Positions 1 through 6,597 of a stretch of DNA of 9,749 nt are shown piece after piece. Position numbers and translations under genes: made by a program. Positions within the stretch are counted from its first letter, which is position 1. Each line of letters starts with the position of its first letter. The DNA is from Actinomycetota bacterium (GTDB lineage Bacteria > Actinomycetota > Actinomycetes > Streptosporangiales > Streptosporangiaceae): NCBI GenBank assembly GCA_003168295.1, contig PMST01000246.1, forward strand, positions 268-10,016, given 5' to 3'. The notes beneath the pieces were generated by a model. That model made no database searches. It was not told where the DNA came from and worked only from the letters and a program-made list of their open reading frames with translations.

Positions 1-2
1 CC

Positions 3-47
3 GTCACCGTGGACACCCTGGCTCGCCGCCGGAGCACCACCGCCTGA
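3..47 (+). CDS. 3' end of an upstream gene (partial)
   Basis: One reading frame runs in from the left edge and ends in TGA at 45-47. Its last residues read VTVDTLARRRSTTA. A hairpin terminator begins 8 bases after the stop, which is why I prefer this frame over the other two. Only 14 residues are visible, so no family can be named and the call rests mainly on the stop-plus-terminator arrangement. Confidence 0.45.
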   Translation, partial: VTVDTLARRRSTTA

Positions 48-55
48 ACCCACCA

Positions 56-91
56 ATGACCGCCCGCCGCGTCCGCGCGCCGGGCGGTCAT
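56..91 (+). terminator. Hairpin terminator after the upstream gene
   Basis: ATGACCGCCCG at 56-66 pairs perfectly with CGGGCGGTCAT at 81-91, an 11-bp GC-rich stem with a 14-base loop that is itself G/C-rich. There is no long T tract, only TCGTT after it, as is usual for actinomycete terminators. It separates the upstream gene from the leader of the next one. Confidence 0.75.
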
Positions 92-100
92 CGTTAAGAG

Positions 101-194
101 GCATTATTCCGGACGGGCTTGGCTGCATGCTCGGCTCGACGCCTGGCCTTTCCCTGAGAAGCGCCTTAATCCGAACGGGTCGTCATGCATGCTC
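101..194 (+). repeat. Imperfect 32-bp direct repeat upstream of the CMD-family gene
   Basis: Positions 101-132 and 163-194 align without gaps at 23 of 32 bases, 62 bp apart. The conserved blocks are a GC-TTA segment, TCCG(G/A)ACGGG (108-117 and 170-179) and GCATGCTC (125-132 and 187-194), with seven variable bases between the last two. The repeats fill most of the gap between the terminator at 56-91 and the gene starting at 260. A pair of regulator-binding sites is possible. No clear -35/-10 pair was found; TAAGGT at 199-204 is a weak -10 candidate. Confidence 0.45.
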
Positions 195-248
195 TCGCTA
201 AGGTGGGCAGATACCCCTGAAACGAAAGCGCGGGGATGTGCCGCCTGT

Positions 249-254
249 GAGGAG
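249..254 (+). promoter_or_regulatory. Ribosome binding site that decides the start at 260
   Basis: GAGGAG at 249-254 lies five bases before the ATG at 260. It would overlap the alternative GTG at 254, so the ATG is the better start. This is the only gene of the window with its own promoter region and a clearly spaced Shine-Dalgarno sequence. Confidence 0.7.
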
Positions 255-259
255 TGCCG

Positions 260-823
260 ATGCGTCTTGCTGTCTTGTCGTCCGACGAAATGACCGCCGA
301 CCAGGTGGACTTGTACCGGCAGATCCTGGCCGGCCCGCGCGGCCAGGGGCCGCGTGCGGTCCAGCTTTCCAGCGGCGCCGGCGGCCTGGCCGGCCCGTTC
401 AACGCGATGCTCTACGCGCCGACCGTCGGCCATGCGCTGCAGGAACTCGGCGCGGCGATCAGGTTCGGGACCAAGCTGACGCCGCGGATTCGCGAGATGG
501 CCATCCTGGTGGTGGCGCAGGCCTGGGACAGCGGTTACGAGCAGGCCTCGCACGAGCTGATCGGCCGCGACGCCGGGCTCACCGAAGCCGAGCTCGACGC
601 GCTGCGCGAAGGCGAGGATCCCAAGTTCGCCGATGAGCAGGAGAGCGCCGCGTACGGTGCCGTCCGCGCCCTGACCGGCCCCCGCGACCTGGACGACGAG
701 GAGTACGCCGCCGCGATCGCGGCGCTGGGTGAAGAGGGCCTGGTCGAGCTGTCGACCCTGGTCGGCTACTACTCCACCCTGGCCCTGCAGCTGCGCATCT
801 TCCGGGTCCCAAGGCCTACCTAG
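260..823 (+). CDS. Carboxymuconolactone decarboxylase (CMD) family protein, cysteine-free
   Basis: This 187-residue soluble protein resembles the alpha-helical CMD/AhpD-like fold. The core is at about residues 45-105, with the family-typical stretch TPRIREMAILVVAQAWDSGYEQASHE. It contains the E94-x3-H98 pair expected where the family binds its ligand or substrate. There is no cysteine anywhere, so the CxxC peroxidase chemistry of AhpD is excluded. A lactone decarboxylase-like or unknown role remains, and no other aromatic-catabolism gene is nearby to support a beta-ketoadipate pathway function. Members of this cysteine-free group are about this size, so the gene looks complete. The ATG at 260 is chosen over GTG 254 because GAGGAG sits at the right distance. 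It is a single-gene unit, bounded by terminators at 56-91 and 845-892. The family assignment is firm and the reaction is unknown. Confidence 0.85.
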   Translation: MRLAVLSSDEMTADQVDLYRQILAGPRGQGPRAVQLSSGAGGLAGPFNAMLYAPTVGHALQELGAAIRFGTKLTPRIREMAILVVAQAWDSGYEQASHELIGRDAGLTEAELDALREGEDPKFADEQESAAYGAVRALTGPRDLDDEEYAAAIAALGEEGLVELSTLVGYYSTLALQLRIFRVPRPT

Positions 824-844
824 ACCCCTATCGACCCCGGACAT

Positions 845-892
845 ATGACAGCTCCGGTACGTGGGAGTGGGAGCCTGTACCGGAGCTGTCAT
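845..892 (+). terminator. Strong hairpin terminator after the CMD-family gene
   Basis: ATGACAGCTCCGGTAC at 845-860 and GTACCGGAGCTGTCAT at 877-892 form a perfect 16-bp stem around a 16-base purine-rich loop, 21 bases after the stop codon. A run of C rather than T follows (893-899), so it is a stem-type actinomycete terminator. It also insulates the GntR promoter region downstream. Confidence 0.8.
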
Positions 893-920
893 CCCCCCCT
901 GTGGGATTAACCACGAACCT

Positions 921-977
921 ATCAGACCAGATCAGACCAGTCTAGAGGCGATACGTGTTCTGGTGGCTTTTGGTCTG
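921..977 (+). promoter_or_regulatory. Probable operator of the GntR regulator: tandem and inverted CAGACCAG sites
   Basis: ATCAGACCAG occurs twice in tandem (921-930, 931-940), a one-helical-turn spacing. The second copy continues into TCTAG, creating AGAC-CA-GTCT (934-943). An inverted copy, TGGTCTG, lies at 971-977, directly before the -10 box at 979-984. The sites flank the expected polymerase-binding region of the small GntR gene, so autoregulation is the simplest reading. The binding protein is inferred from position, not shown by the sequence. Confidence 0.5.
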
Positions 978-978
978 C

Positions 979-984
979 TAAGTT
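979..984 (+). promoter_or_regulatory. -10 box TAAGTT of a probable leaderless GntR transcript
   Basis: TAAGTT is followed by exactly six bases and then the GTG at 991, which would put the transcription start on the first base of the start codon. No convincing -35 hexamer is present at 16-18 bp spacing. No Shine-Dalgarno sequence precedes either GTG 991 or the in-frame ATG 1003, which fits leaderless translation. Confidence 0.5.
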
Positions 985-990
985 GGTCGT

Positions 991-1233
991 GTGGCCGGCC
1001 ATATGAGAGTTAATGCCGATTTGCCGGAACCGGCATACCGGCAGGTCGTAGCCATTCTGACCGGCCGGATCGAGGCCGGGGAGTGGCGTAGCGGTCCGCT
1101 GCCCTCGGTCAAGGCCCTGCAGCAGGAATTCGGCGTGGGCCGGGACACCGTGCTGCACGCCCTGCGGCTGCTCCGCGACGCCAACCTGATCTTCACCGTA
1201 GCCAAGCGCGGCAGCTACGTCGTTCAGCCCTGA
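991..1233 (+). CDS. Small GntR-family regulator consisting only of the DNA-binding domain
   Basis: This 80-residue protein is essentially one GntR winged helix-turn-helix. It has the N-terminal helix PEPAYRQVVAILTGRIEAG (about 13-30), the conserved LPSVKALQQEFGVGRDTVLHALRLL helix-turn-helix (about 37-61), and a beta wing ending FTVAKRGSYVV (68-78). Ordinary GntR regulators are 220-260 residues with a C-terminal effector domain. None is present here, and the stop follows directly after the wing. Such stand-alone domains are common in actinomycetes, so this need not be a truncated gene. A dimer interface and an effector are not visible. Start: GTG 991 fits the -10 box, and ATG 1003 (76 residues) is the alternative. 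The gene converges on the molybdoenzyme operon, and its last codons lie in a 41-bp duplication. Confidence 0.8.
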   Translation: MAGHMRVNADLPEPAYRQVVAILTGRIEAGEWRSGPLPSVKALQQEFGVGRDTVLHALRLLRDANLIFTVAKRGSYVVQP

Positions 1234-1293
1234 CCGCGCAGGACGCGCGCGGCAGCTACGTCGCCCCGGACTGACCGCGCAGGACGCGCGCGG
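1206..1293. repeat. 41-bp tandem duplication spanning the convergent 3' ends
   Basis: GCGCGGCAGCTACGTCG at 1206-1222 recurs at 1247-1263. The 22 bases at 1231-1252 recur at 1272-1293. Both have an offset of 41 bp, with eight diverged bases between them (1223-1230 and 1264-1271). The first unit encodes the GntR tail RGSYVVQP-stop. The second, read on its own, encodes RGSYVAPD-stop, also a plausible GntR ending, and in addition supplies the chaperone C-terminus (ARVLRGQSGAT) on the - strand. Each unit carries a short ACCGCGC/GCGCGGT-type hairpin (1234-1252 and 1274-1294) that could serve as a bidirectional terminator. Confidence 0.8.
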
Positions 1294-2107
1294 TGGCGGC
1301 GGCGCGGCCGGCCCACCACTGCTGGACCGGATCGCCCGCCGCGATCCCCAGATGCCGCTGCGACCAGCGCGCCGCCTCCTGGCCCAGCCAGCCGGCGGTC
1401 CGGTCCGGTTCGCTTTCCAGCATGGCCCGCAGGGCGAAGCGCCGCTCGCCGATCCGGTGCCCGGCCCCGGCCTGCCCCGCCCCCGCGGCGACCGCCCGGC
1501 GGGTCAAGATGAGCCCGCTCCGGACCGGCGCGACCAGCCCGCCCAGCAACTCGTCGAGCCCCCCGTCGGCGTCGACCGGCGCCGGCGCCTCCCGCAGCGC
1601 CAGCGGCAACCCGTCCGGTCCGGTCCCACCCCGCTCCCGCTTGACCACGCGCAGCGTCAGCTCCGCCCACGCCACCAGGGCGCCCACCCCGAGGTCGGTC
1701 ACCGCGCTGAGGTAGCCGGGCAGCCAGGGCCACAGGTGCTCGTCAAACAGGGCCTGGCGCATCTGGCCCAGCGCGGCTGCGGTCCGCGCCGTCCGCGACT
1801 CCGCCGCCGCCTCGCCCAGGTGAGCGTACAGGCTGAGCAGCGACGTCAGGTGATCCGGCTCGCCCGGTCCCGGGTCTATCCCGATGGCGCGCCAGAAGCC
1901 GGCCACCCGGTCCGCGCCCTCTCCGCCCAGCCCACCTTCCGCGCCGAGGTACACCGAGGCGTACGGCGGGCAGTTGAGCACGAAGACGTCGGCGTGCTCG
2001 GCGTTACCGCAGCCCGGCAGCCCCAGCGCCGCCGCCGCGGTCCGCGCGTCCGCCGGATCCCCGGCCACCGCCCCCAGCGCCCGCAGCAACTCCCACCGCC
2101 CGGTCAC
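1256..2107 (-). CDS. TorD/DmsD-family molybdoenzyme maturation chaperone
   Basis: This 283-residue, largely helical soluble protein of the TorD/NarJ type is a cytoplasmic chaperone that helps insert the molybdenum cofactor and fold its dedicated catalytic subunit. Visible family features are CPPYASVYLG (46-55), EPDHLTSLLSLYAHL (83-97; the E-P-DHL block is typical), and FDEHLWPWLPGYL (121-133; the H-L-W-x-P block). The C-terminal part, about 185-255, has a further helical region containing SGLILTRR and a GERRFALRAML segment, so the protein is longer than the roughly 200 residues of classical TorD. The GTG start at 2107 overlaps the TGA of the catalytic subunit gene (GTGA, 2104-2107), with AGGA six bases upstream, so translation is probably coupled. 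The reading frame stays open upstream, but only by overlapping the enzyme gene. Its partner is almost certainly the 2104-5073 enzyme. Confidence 0.85.
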   Translation of the reverse strand: MTGRWELLRALGAVAGDPADARTAAAALGLPGCGNAEHADVFVLNCPPYASVYLGAEGGLGGEGADRVAGFWRAIGIDPGPGEPDHLTSLLSLYAHLGEAAAESRTARTAAALGQMRQALFDEHLWPWLPGYLSAVTDLGVGALVAWAELTLRVVKRERGGTGPDGLPLALREAPAPVDADGGLDELLGGLVAPVRSGLILTRRAVAAGAGQAGAGHRIGERRFALRAMLESEPDRTAGWLGQEAARWSQRHLGIAAGDPVQQWWAGRAAATARVLRGQSGAT

Positions 2108-5073
2108 TCTCCGTCCTCCGGCCGCGTAGCTCCCGCCTCCGGCCGCGCAGCTTCGGCCTGCGGCAGGGCGAACGCCGCCTGGGACGGCTTGAGCGGCCGC
2201 ATCAGCCATCGCGGCCGGCGCGTCCCGTCCGGCGACACGTGCCCGGCCGGCCGGGTCAGCGCCAGCCACTCCCGGTACACCTCGCGGGCCTTCCCGGTGT
2301 CGGCCACGATGTCGCCGTGCTGGTCCCCGGCCGCCGCGGGCGAGACCCGGACCGCCTGATGCCAGCAGTGCATCCCGGAGATCGGGTCGGGGTGCACGCC
2401 AAAGGTGAGGTTCTGGTGGACCCCGGTGTCGCTCCACCAGATCCGCTGCGTATCAGGATCCGCTGACCGATAGGCCCCCGCCGCGGAACGCCGCGACATC
2501 GCCCACTCCGAGTCGTCCTGGGCCAGGTCCACCGTGGCCATCATGCCGCCGGCCCCGCGCGGCCCGCCGTCCAGCCGCCACCGGCCCATGTGGTGGCTGC
2601 ACGCCACCACGCCCGGCCGGATCCCCTCGGTGATCCAGGCCTTGGCCACGAAGTACCCGATGTCGGTGCTCACCCGGACCAGGTCCCCGGTCCGCCGCAC
2701 TCCGAACCGGGCCGCGTCGGACGGGTGGATCCACACCGGGTTGGTGTGCGCGAGCTCATCCAGCCACTTGGCGTTCGCCGACCGGGTATGGATCTGCGTC
2801 GGCAGCCGGAACGTCGAAAGCAGCACCACCTGGTCCTCTGCCAGCCGCGACGGGTGGACGTGGCTCCGGATGTACCCCGGCAGGGCCTGCTCCGGCCACC
2901 CCCACCCGGCCAGCGTCGACGACCAGAACTCCAGCCGCCCCGAAGGCGTCGGGAACCCCCGCCGCACCACCCCGTCCACCAGCACCCCGACCGCCCGCCG
3001 CCCGTCGGAGTCCGGCTCAGGCGCCCCCATCGGCACGATGTTCGGCCCCGCCACCGCCGCCGTTCCCGTGTACACCCGCCCCAGCGGCGACACCTGCACA
3101 TCGGACAGCTCCGCGGCGGGCACCTCCCGCGCGTGCAGCGCCCCCTGACCGGAGCTGATCTCGAACGCCCCGTACCGCCGCATCCACTCCAGCGGCGAAA
3201 GCCCCTCCGCCGCCGCCCGCTCCGGCAACCCCGGCACCGAATGGGAGAACATCCACCCGTAGTACTCATCCACGGTCAGCTTCGAACCCGGCCGGTCCGG
3301 CGACTCGTAATACCGGCGGATCCCCAGCGTCCCGTCCGGATCGATCCGCCAGGACAGCTCGATCCAGAACTCGTTCTCCTCCCACACCTCACCCGGGTTG
3401 ACCTGCCGGGTGTCGGTCACCGTTTCGCCCATTCGTTCCCGCGCGGCGCGCCGCACCGGCTGCCGGAAGCCCACCCACTGCCCGTCGTACTGCTCATAGG
3501 AGTGGGTGTCGTGCCGTTCGGGCCCGTGCCCCATCGGCAGCACGTAGTCGGCGAAGAACGCCGACTCGCTCCAGGTCGGGGTCAGCGCGACGAAGCAGCC
3601 GACCAGCTCGGGGTCGCGCAGCACCTCCATCCAGCTCAGCCCGTCCGGGTTCGTCCACACCGGGTTGTAGACCCGGATGAAGTAGGTGTCCAGCCGCCCG
3701 CGCCCGTCCTTGAGGAAGTGCGGCAGCAGGAACGACAGTTCGTTCTGCGCCAGCGGATACTCAAGCGGCCAGGACAGGTCCTGCCACACGCCCGGGTGCG
3801 AAGGTACGTAAATAGGCCTGGGCACGAACTTGTTCCAGGCGTTCGGGAACGTGCCACCTTCCGTGCCCACCGCCCCGAGCAGCGCCGAGATCAGGAACAA
3901 CGTCCGTGACACCTGCCAGCCACCCAGGTTGCCCGCCGCGGCCGAGCGCCACGCGTGGCACGCGAACCGGGTCCCCGCCCCTGCCACCACCCCCGCGACC
4001 TCGGCCAGCACGTCCGCCCCGATCCCGGACTCGGCCGCCGCGAACTCGAAGCTGAACTCCGCGTACAACCCCGCCAGCACCGACTCGAAGTTCTCGAACG
4101 TCACCGCCACGTCGGGGTGGCACTCCTCCAGGTACTCCGCCCAGTTCCACCACCGCCGGACGAACTCCCGGTCGTACCCGTGCGTCTGGATCAGGTGGTT
4201 GGCGATGGCCAGGTTGATCGCCGCCTCGCTGCCCGGCCGCGGCGACAGCCAGTAGTCCGCGTGCGTCGCGGTGTTGGACAGCCGGGTGTCCACCACGATG
4301 ACCTTGGCCCCGTTGGCCCGCCCCTCGGTGATCCGCTGCGCGTGCGGGTTGAAGTAGTGCCCGGATTCCAGGTGCGCGCTGATCAGGTAGATCACCTTGG
4401 CGTGCGCGTGGTCCGGGCTGGGCCGGTCGATGCCCATCCAGAACTGGAACCCGGTCCGGCCGCCGGCCGAGCACACGTTGGTGTGCGAGTTGTGCCCGTC
4501 GACGCCCCAGCTGGCCAGCACCCGCTCGGTGAACCCGTCCTCACCGGGCCGCCCGATGTGCACCATGATCTCGTTCTGCCGCTGCTCGACCAGGGCCTTC
4601 CTGATCCGCGCGGCCAGCGTGTCGAGCACCGAGTCCCAGCTGACCCGCTCCCACTGCCCGCCGCCCCGCGCCCCCGCCCGCTTGAGCGGGTACAGGATCC
4701 GGTCCGGGTCGGTGACCTGGTTGATCGTGGCCGGCCCCTTGGCGCAGTTCCGCCCGCGCGACCCCGGGTGCTCCGGGTTGCCCTCGAACTTCCGCACCTG
4801 CCCGGTGTCCCGGTCCACGTAGGCCAGCAGCCCGCACGCCGACTCGCAGTTGAAACAGGTGGCGGGCACCAGCATGTAGTGATGCTCCTCCCGCCGCGGC
4901 CAGGCCCGCGAGGACAGCTCCACCCAGTCGTCCCAGCGCTCCCTGGGCGGGAACGCGGCCAGGTGCACCCGGCTCGCCCCCTGGTAAAACGTCTCCCCGC
5001 GCGCCTCGGCCTCCGCCCGCGCCGCGCTCACCCGCCGCCCGAGCTCCCCAAGCCCTACGCGAGCGGAACGCAC
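2104..5073 (-). CDS. Molybdopterin (bis-MGD) oxidoreductase catalytic subunit, Psr/Phs-like, substrate unknown
   Basis: This 989-residue enzyme of the DMSO-reductase superfamily transfers oxygen or sulfur atoms, or electrons, at a Mo(W)-bisMGD centre. An N-terminal [4Fe-4S] site is formed by C73, C76, C80 and C110 (C-x2-C-x3-C-x29-C). HNSHTNVCSAGG (194-205) offers C201 as the probable Mo ligand, as in polysulfide, thiosulfate, tetrathionate and arsenate reductases and nitrate or formate enzymes. Cofactor-binding stretches include VIVVDTRLSNTATHADYWLSPRPGSE (258-283) and TPTWSESAFFADYVLPMGHGPER (498-520). The molybdopterin-dinucleotide-binding domain covers about 750-910. There is no hydrophobic twin-arginine signal at the N-terminus. 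The GTG start at 5073 overlaps the upstream gene by 19 bases; GTG 5031 is an alternative. The C-terminus ends in a seven-residue repeat (ARPEAGA, TRPEDGE). Electrons would pass to the ferredoxin/NrfD subunit encoded just upstream. Confidence 0.85.
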   Translation of the reverse strand: MRSARVGLGELGRRVSAARAEAEARGETFYQGASRVHLAAFPPRERWDDWVELSSRAWPRREEHHYMLVPATCFNCESACGLLAYVDRDTGQVRKFEGNPEHPGSRGRNCAKGPATINQVTDPDRILYPLKRAGARGGGQWERVSWDSVLDTLAARIRKALVEQRQNEIMVHIGRPGEDGFTERVLASWGVDGHNSHTNVCSAGGRTGFQFWMGIDRPSPDHAHAKVIYLISAHLESGHYFNPHAQRITEGRANGAKVIVVDTRLSNTATHADYWLSPRPGSEAAINLAIANHLIQTHGYDREFVRRWWNWAEYLEECHPDVAVTFENFESVLAGLYAEFSFEFAAAESGIGADVLAEVAGVVAGAGTRFACHAWRSAAAGNLGGWQVSRTLFLISALLGAVGTEGGTFPNAWNKFVPRPIYVPSHPGVWQDLSWPLEYPLAQNELSFLLPHFLKDGRGRLDTYFIRVYNPVWTNPDGLSWMEVLRDPELVGCFVALTPTWSESAFFADYVLPMGHGPERHDTHSYEQYDGQWVGFRQPVRRAARERMGETVTDTRQVNPGEVWEENEFWIELSWRIDPDGTLGIRRYYESPDRPGSKLTVDEYYGWMFSHSVPGLPERAAAEGLSPLEWMRRYGAFEISSGQGALHAREVPAAELSDVQVSPLGRVYTGTAAVAGPNIVPMGAPEPDSDGRRAVGVLVDGVVRRGFPTPSGRLEFWSSTLAGWGWPEQALPGYIRSHVHPSRLAEDQVVLLSTFRLPTQIHTRSANAKWLDELAHTNPVWIHPSDAARFGVRRTGDLVRVSTDIGYFVAKAWITEGIRPGVVACSHHMGRWRLDGGPRGAGGMMATVDLAQDDSEWAMSRRSAAGAYRSADPDTQRIWWSDTGVHQNLTFGVHPDPISGMHCWHQAVRVSPAAAGDQHGDIVADTGKAREVYREWLALTRPAGHVSPDGTRRPRWLMRPLKPSQAAFALPQAEAARPEAGATRPEDGE
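2115..2156 (-). repeat. 21-bp in-frame tandem repeat at the end of the molybdoenzyme gene
   Basis: CCTCCGGCCGCG recurs 21 bp apart (2115-2126 and 2136-2147), followed in both copies by a nearly identical AGCT segment. It encodes the seven-residue repeat ARPEAGA/TRPEDGE at the extreme C-terminus of the catalytic subunit, outside its folded core. The repeat lies immediately before the GTGA overlap with the chaperone start. Confidence 0.65.
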
Positions 5074-6554
5074 TGCCCAGCTCGTACATAAGCATGCTCA
5101 TACAACAGCAACCCCACCAGCACCGAGATCCCCGCCCCCACACCCAGCCAGGGGGCCCCCACCCCCACCATGACCAAAACCACAGATATCCAGAACGATC
5201 GCCGGTACCTCCCCACGGTCAGCTGATCGCTGGCCAGGCGCGCGTGCCCAGTGCCGTTCCGTCCCGATCTGTGCCGACCTAGCTCGGCCGCGACCAGGAC
5301 CAGATGCACCCCCGCCGCCACCGCCACCAGCACCTCATCGGCCCGCACCGCCCGTCCCCCCAGCAGCACCACCGCCCCTCCCGCCAGCACCGCCTGCACC
5401 GCCAGATGCGGCGCGAGCACGGGACTCTGCCACAGGTCCCGCCCCCTGGCCTGCGCGAACAGGAACGCCGTATAAACCGCCGTCCCCACCGCCGCCACCA
5501 TCCCCACCCACCCCAGCACCTCTAGCACCGTGCCCGCGCCTACCAGCGCCGCCACCAGATACGCCGCGAGCACCGCCCCGTACCCGCTCACGATGAACGC
5601 CCCCCGCACCAGCCAGCTCCTCCAGTGCGGCCTGGTAAAGATGAGGTAGAAGCGCATCGGGTGCTTCAAATCGGTAATGAGCAGCCCGCCCGTGATGGCC
5701 AGGAACACCAGCCCCACGACCGGCGCCCCCCACCGCACCGTCGCGTTCGTCCAGCTCAGGTACCCCGCCACCGCCAGCCCGACCGGCACCGCGAACCCGC
5801 CCGCCGCGATCGACTTGGTCCACGTGTACAGGCTGACCCGCCACCCCCACGGCGCCTGATGCGGCACGTCGTAAGAGATCAGCGCCGCCGCCTGCGACCC
5901 CCCAGGGCTCACCGGCTGCGGCCCCGGGCCCTGGGTGGCCCACGCGTACAGCCCGCCCTCGGGCCGGACCGCGGCCAGCGGGTCCAACGTGGCCTGCTGC
6001 GCCCCCTTGTAAAACACCCCCGGATGAGTTTCCTTCTCCGGCCGCCGCACCTGCACCGGTTCGGAGCTGATCACCTGCGACGCCTTGCTGTCCGGGTCGT
6101 TCAGGTCGCCGACCAGGATCGCCTCGACCGGGCACACGGTCACGCAGGCCGGCTCGAGCCCCACGTCGAGCCGGTGCGCGCACAGGTTGCACTTCTCCGC
6201 GGAGTGGTCCTCCGGGTTGATGAAGATCGCGTCGTACGGGCAGGCCGCCATGCACGCCTTGCAGCCGATGCAGATCTCCTTGTCGAAGTCGACGATGCCG
6301 TCCTCGCGCCGGTACATGGCCTGGGTCGGGCACGCGGCCACGCACGGCGCGTCCTCGCACTGGTTGCACCTGGTCACCTGGAACGCCCGCCGTACCTCAG
6401 GAAACACCCCGACGTCGACCGACTTCACGAAGGTCCGGGTCACCCCGACCGGCACCTCGTTCTCGCTCTTGCACGCCGTCGTGCACGCGTGGCACCCGAT
6501 GCACCTGCTCTGGTCAAGCAGCTTCACCCACCGCGGCCCCCCGGGTTCCCCCAT
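5055..6554 (-). CDS. Fused four-cluster ferredoxin / NrfD-type membrane subunit of the molybdoenzyme
   Basis: This 499-residue fusion of an electron-transfer (B) and a membrane-anchor (C) subunit links the quinone pool to the catalytic subunit. Residues 1-160 bind four [4Fe-4S] clusters through C18/21/24/28, C63/66/71/75, C95/98/101/105 and C122/125/137/141. From about 238 on it is an NrfD/PsrC-type protein with about eight membrane segments. This part includes LYTWTKSIAAGG (242-253) and the family signature DLKHPMRFYLIFTRPHWRSWLVRGAF (295-320). A 75-residue linker, rich in Pro and Gly toward its end, joins the halves. No Tat signal is seen, so the iron-sulfur half should stay in the cytoplasm. 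ATG 6554 is preferred: it has a TACCAT box exactly six bases upstream and no Shine-Dalgarno sequence. GTG 6596 is the alternative but would abut the copper operator. It is the first gene of the operon. Confidence 0.85.
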   Translation of the reverse strand: MGEPGGPRWVKLLDQSRCIGCHACTTACKSENEVPVGVTRTFVKSVDVGVFPEVRRAFQVTRCNQCEDAPCVAACPTQAMYRREDGIVDFDKEICIGCKACMAACPYDAIFINPEDHSAEKCNLCAHRLDVGLEPACVTVCPVEAILVGDLNDPDSKASQVISSEPVQVRRPEKETHPGVFYKGAQQATLDPLAAVRPEGGLYAWATQGPGPQPVSPGGSQAAALISYDVPHQAPWGWRVSLYTWTKSIAAGGFAVPVGLAVAGYLSWTNATVRWGAPVVGLVFLAITGGLLITDLKHPMRFYLIFTRPHWRSWLVRGAFIVSGYGAVLAAYLVAALVGAGTVLEVLGWVGMVAAVGTAVYTAFLFAQARGRDLWQSPVLAPHLAVQAVLAGGAVVLLGGRAVRADEVLVAVAAGVHLVLVAAELGRHRSGRNGTGHARLASDQLTVGRYRRSFWISVVLVMVGVGAPWLGVGAGISVLVGLLLYEHAYVRAGQCVPLA

Positions 6555-6560
6555 GACCCG

Positions 6561-6566
6561 ATGGTA
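6561..6566 (-). promoter_or_regulatory. Candidate -10 box TACCAT for the molybdoenzyme operon
   Basis: On the - strand, TACCAT is followed by six bases and then the ATG at 6554, the same geometry as three other genes here. The -35 region would fall around 6584-6590 and has no clear consensus. TATAGG at 6601-6596, inside the left arm of the CsoR-type site, is an alternative -10 that would give a leader of about 35 bases and could make the operon copper-responsive. Confidence 0.4.
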
Positions 6567-6597
6567 CGGCGAGCTTGCCGACCCACCTCCATGCACC

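Noticed and set aside
254..259. GTG at 254 as the start of the CMD-family gene
   Set aside because: It overlaps the ribosome binding site GAGGAG; ATG 260 has correct spacing.
104..892. 262-codon open frame on the - strand opposite the CMD-family gene
   Set aside because: Low-complexity Gly/Arg/Ala composition, it begins inside the terminator stem, and the + strand gene has a ribosome site and conserved motifs.
921..940. Start of a CRISPR array
   Set aside because: Only two adjacent 10-bp copies without spacers, and no cas genes nearby.
921..960. DasR-type dre box (TGGTCTAGACCA)
   Set aside because: CCAG and TCTAG elements are present, but the palindromic core is not; the sequence is a direct repeat instead.
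2108..2437. Upstream extension of the chaperone frame
   Set aside because: The frame stays open but overlaps the molybdoenzyme C-terminal coding region. The extension is Arg/Gly-rich, and the GTGA overlap at 2104-2107 is the typical coupled start.
4471..4473. Selenocysteine at the Mo-ligand position
   Set aside because: The codon is an ordinary Cys codon (C201) and the frame has no internal TGA.
4990..5073. Twin-arginine (Tat) signal at the N-terminus of the molybdoenzyme
   Set aside because: GRR occurs near residue 12, but no hydrophobic stretch follows; the next 40 residues are charged and Ala-rich.
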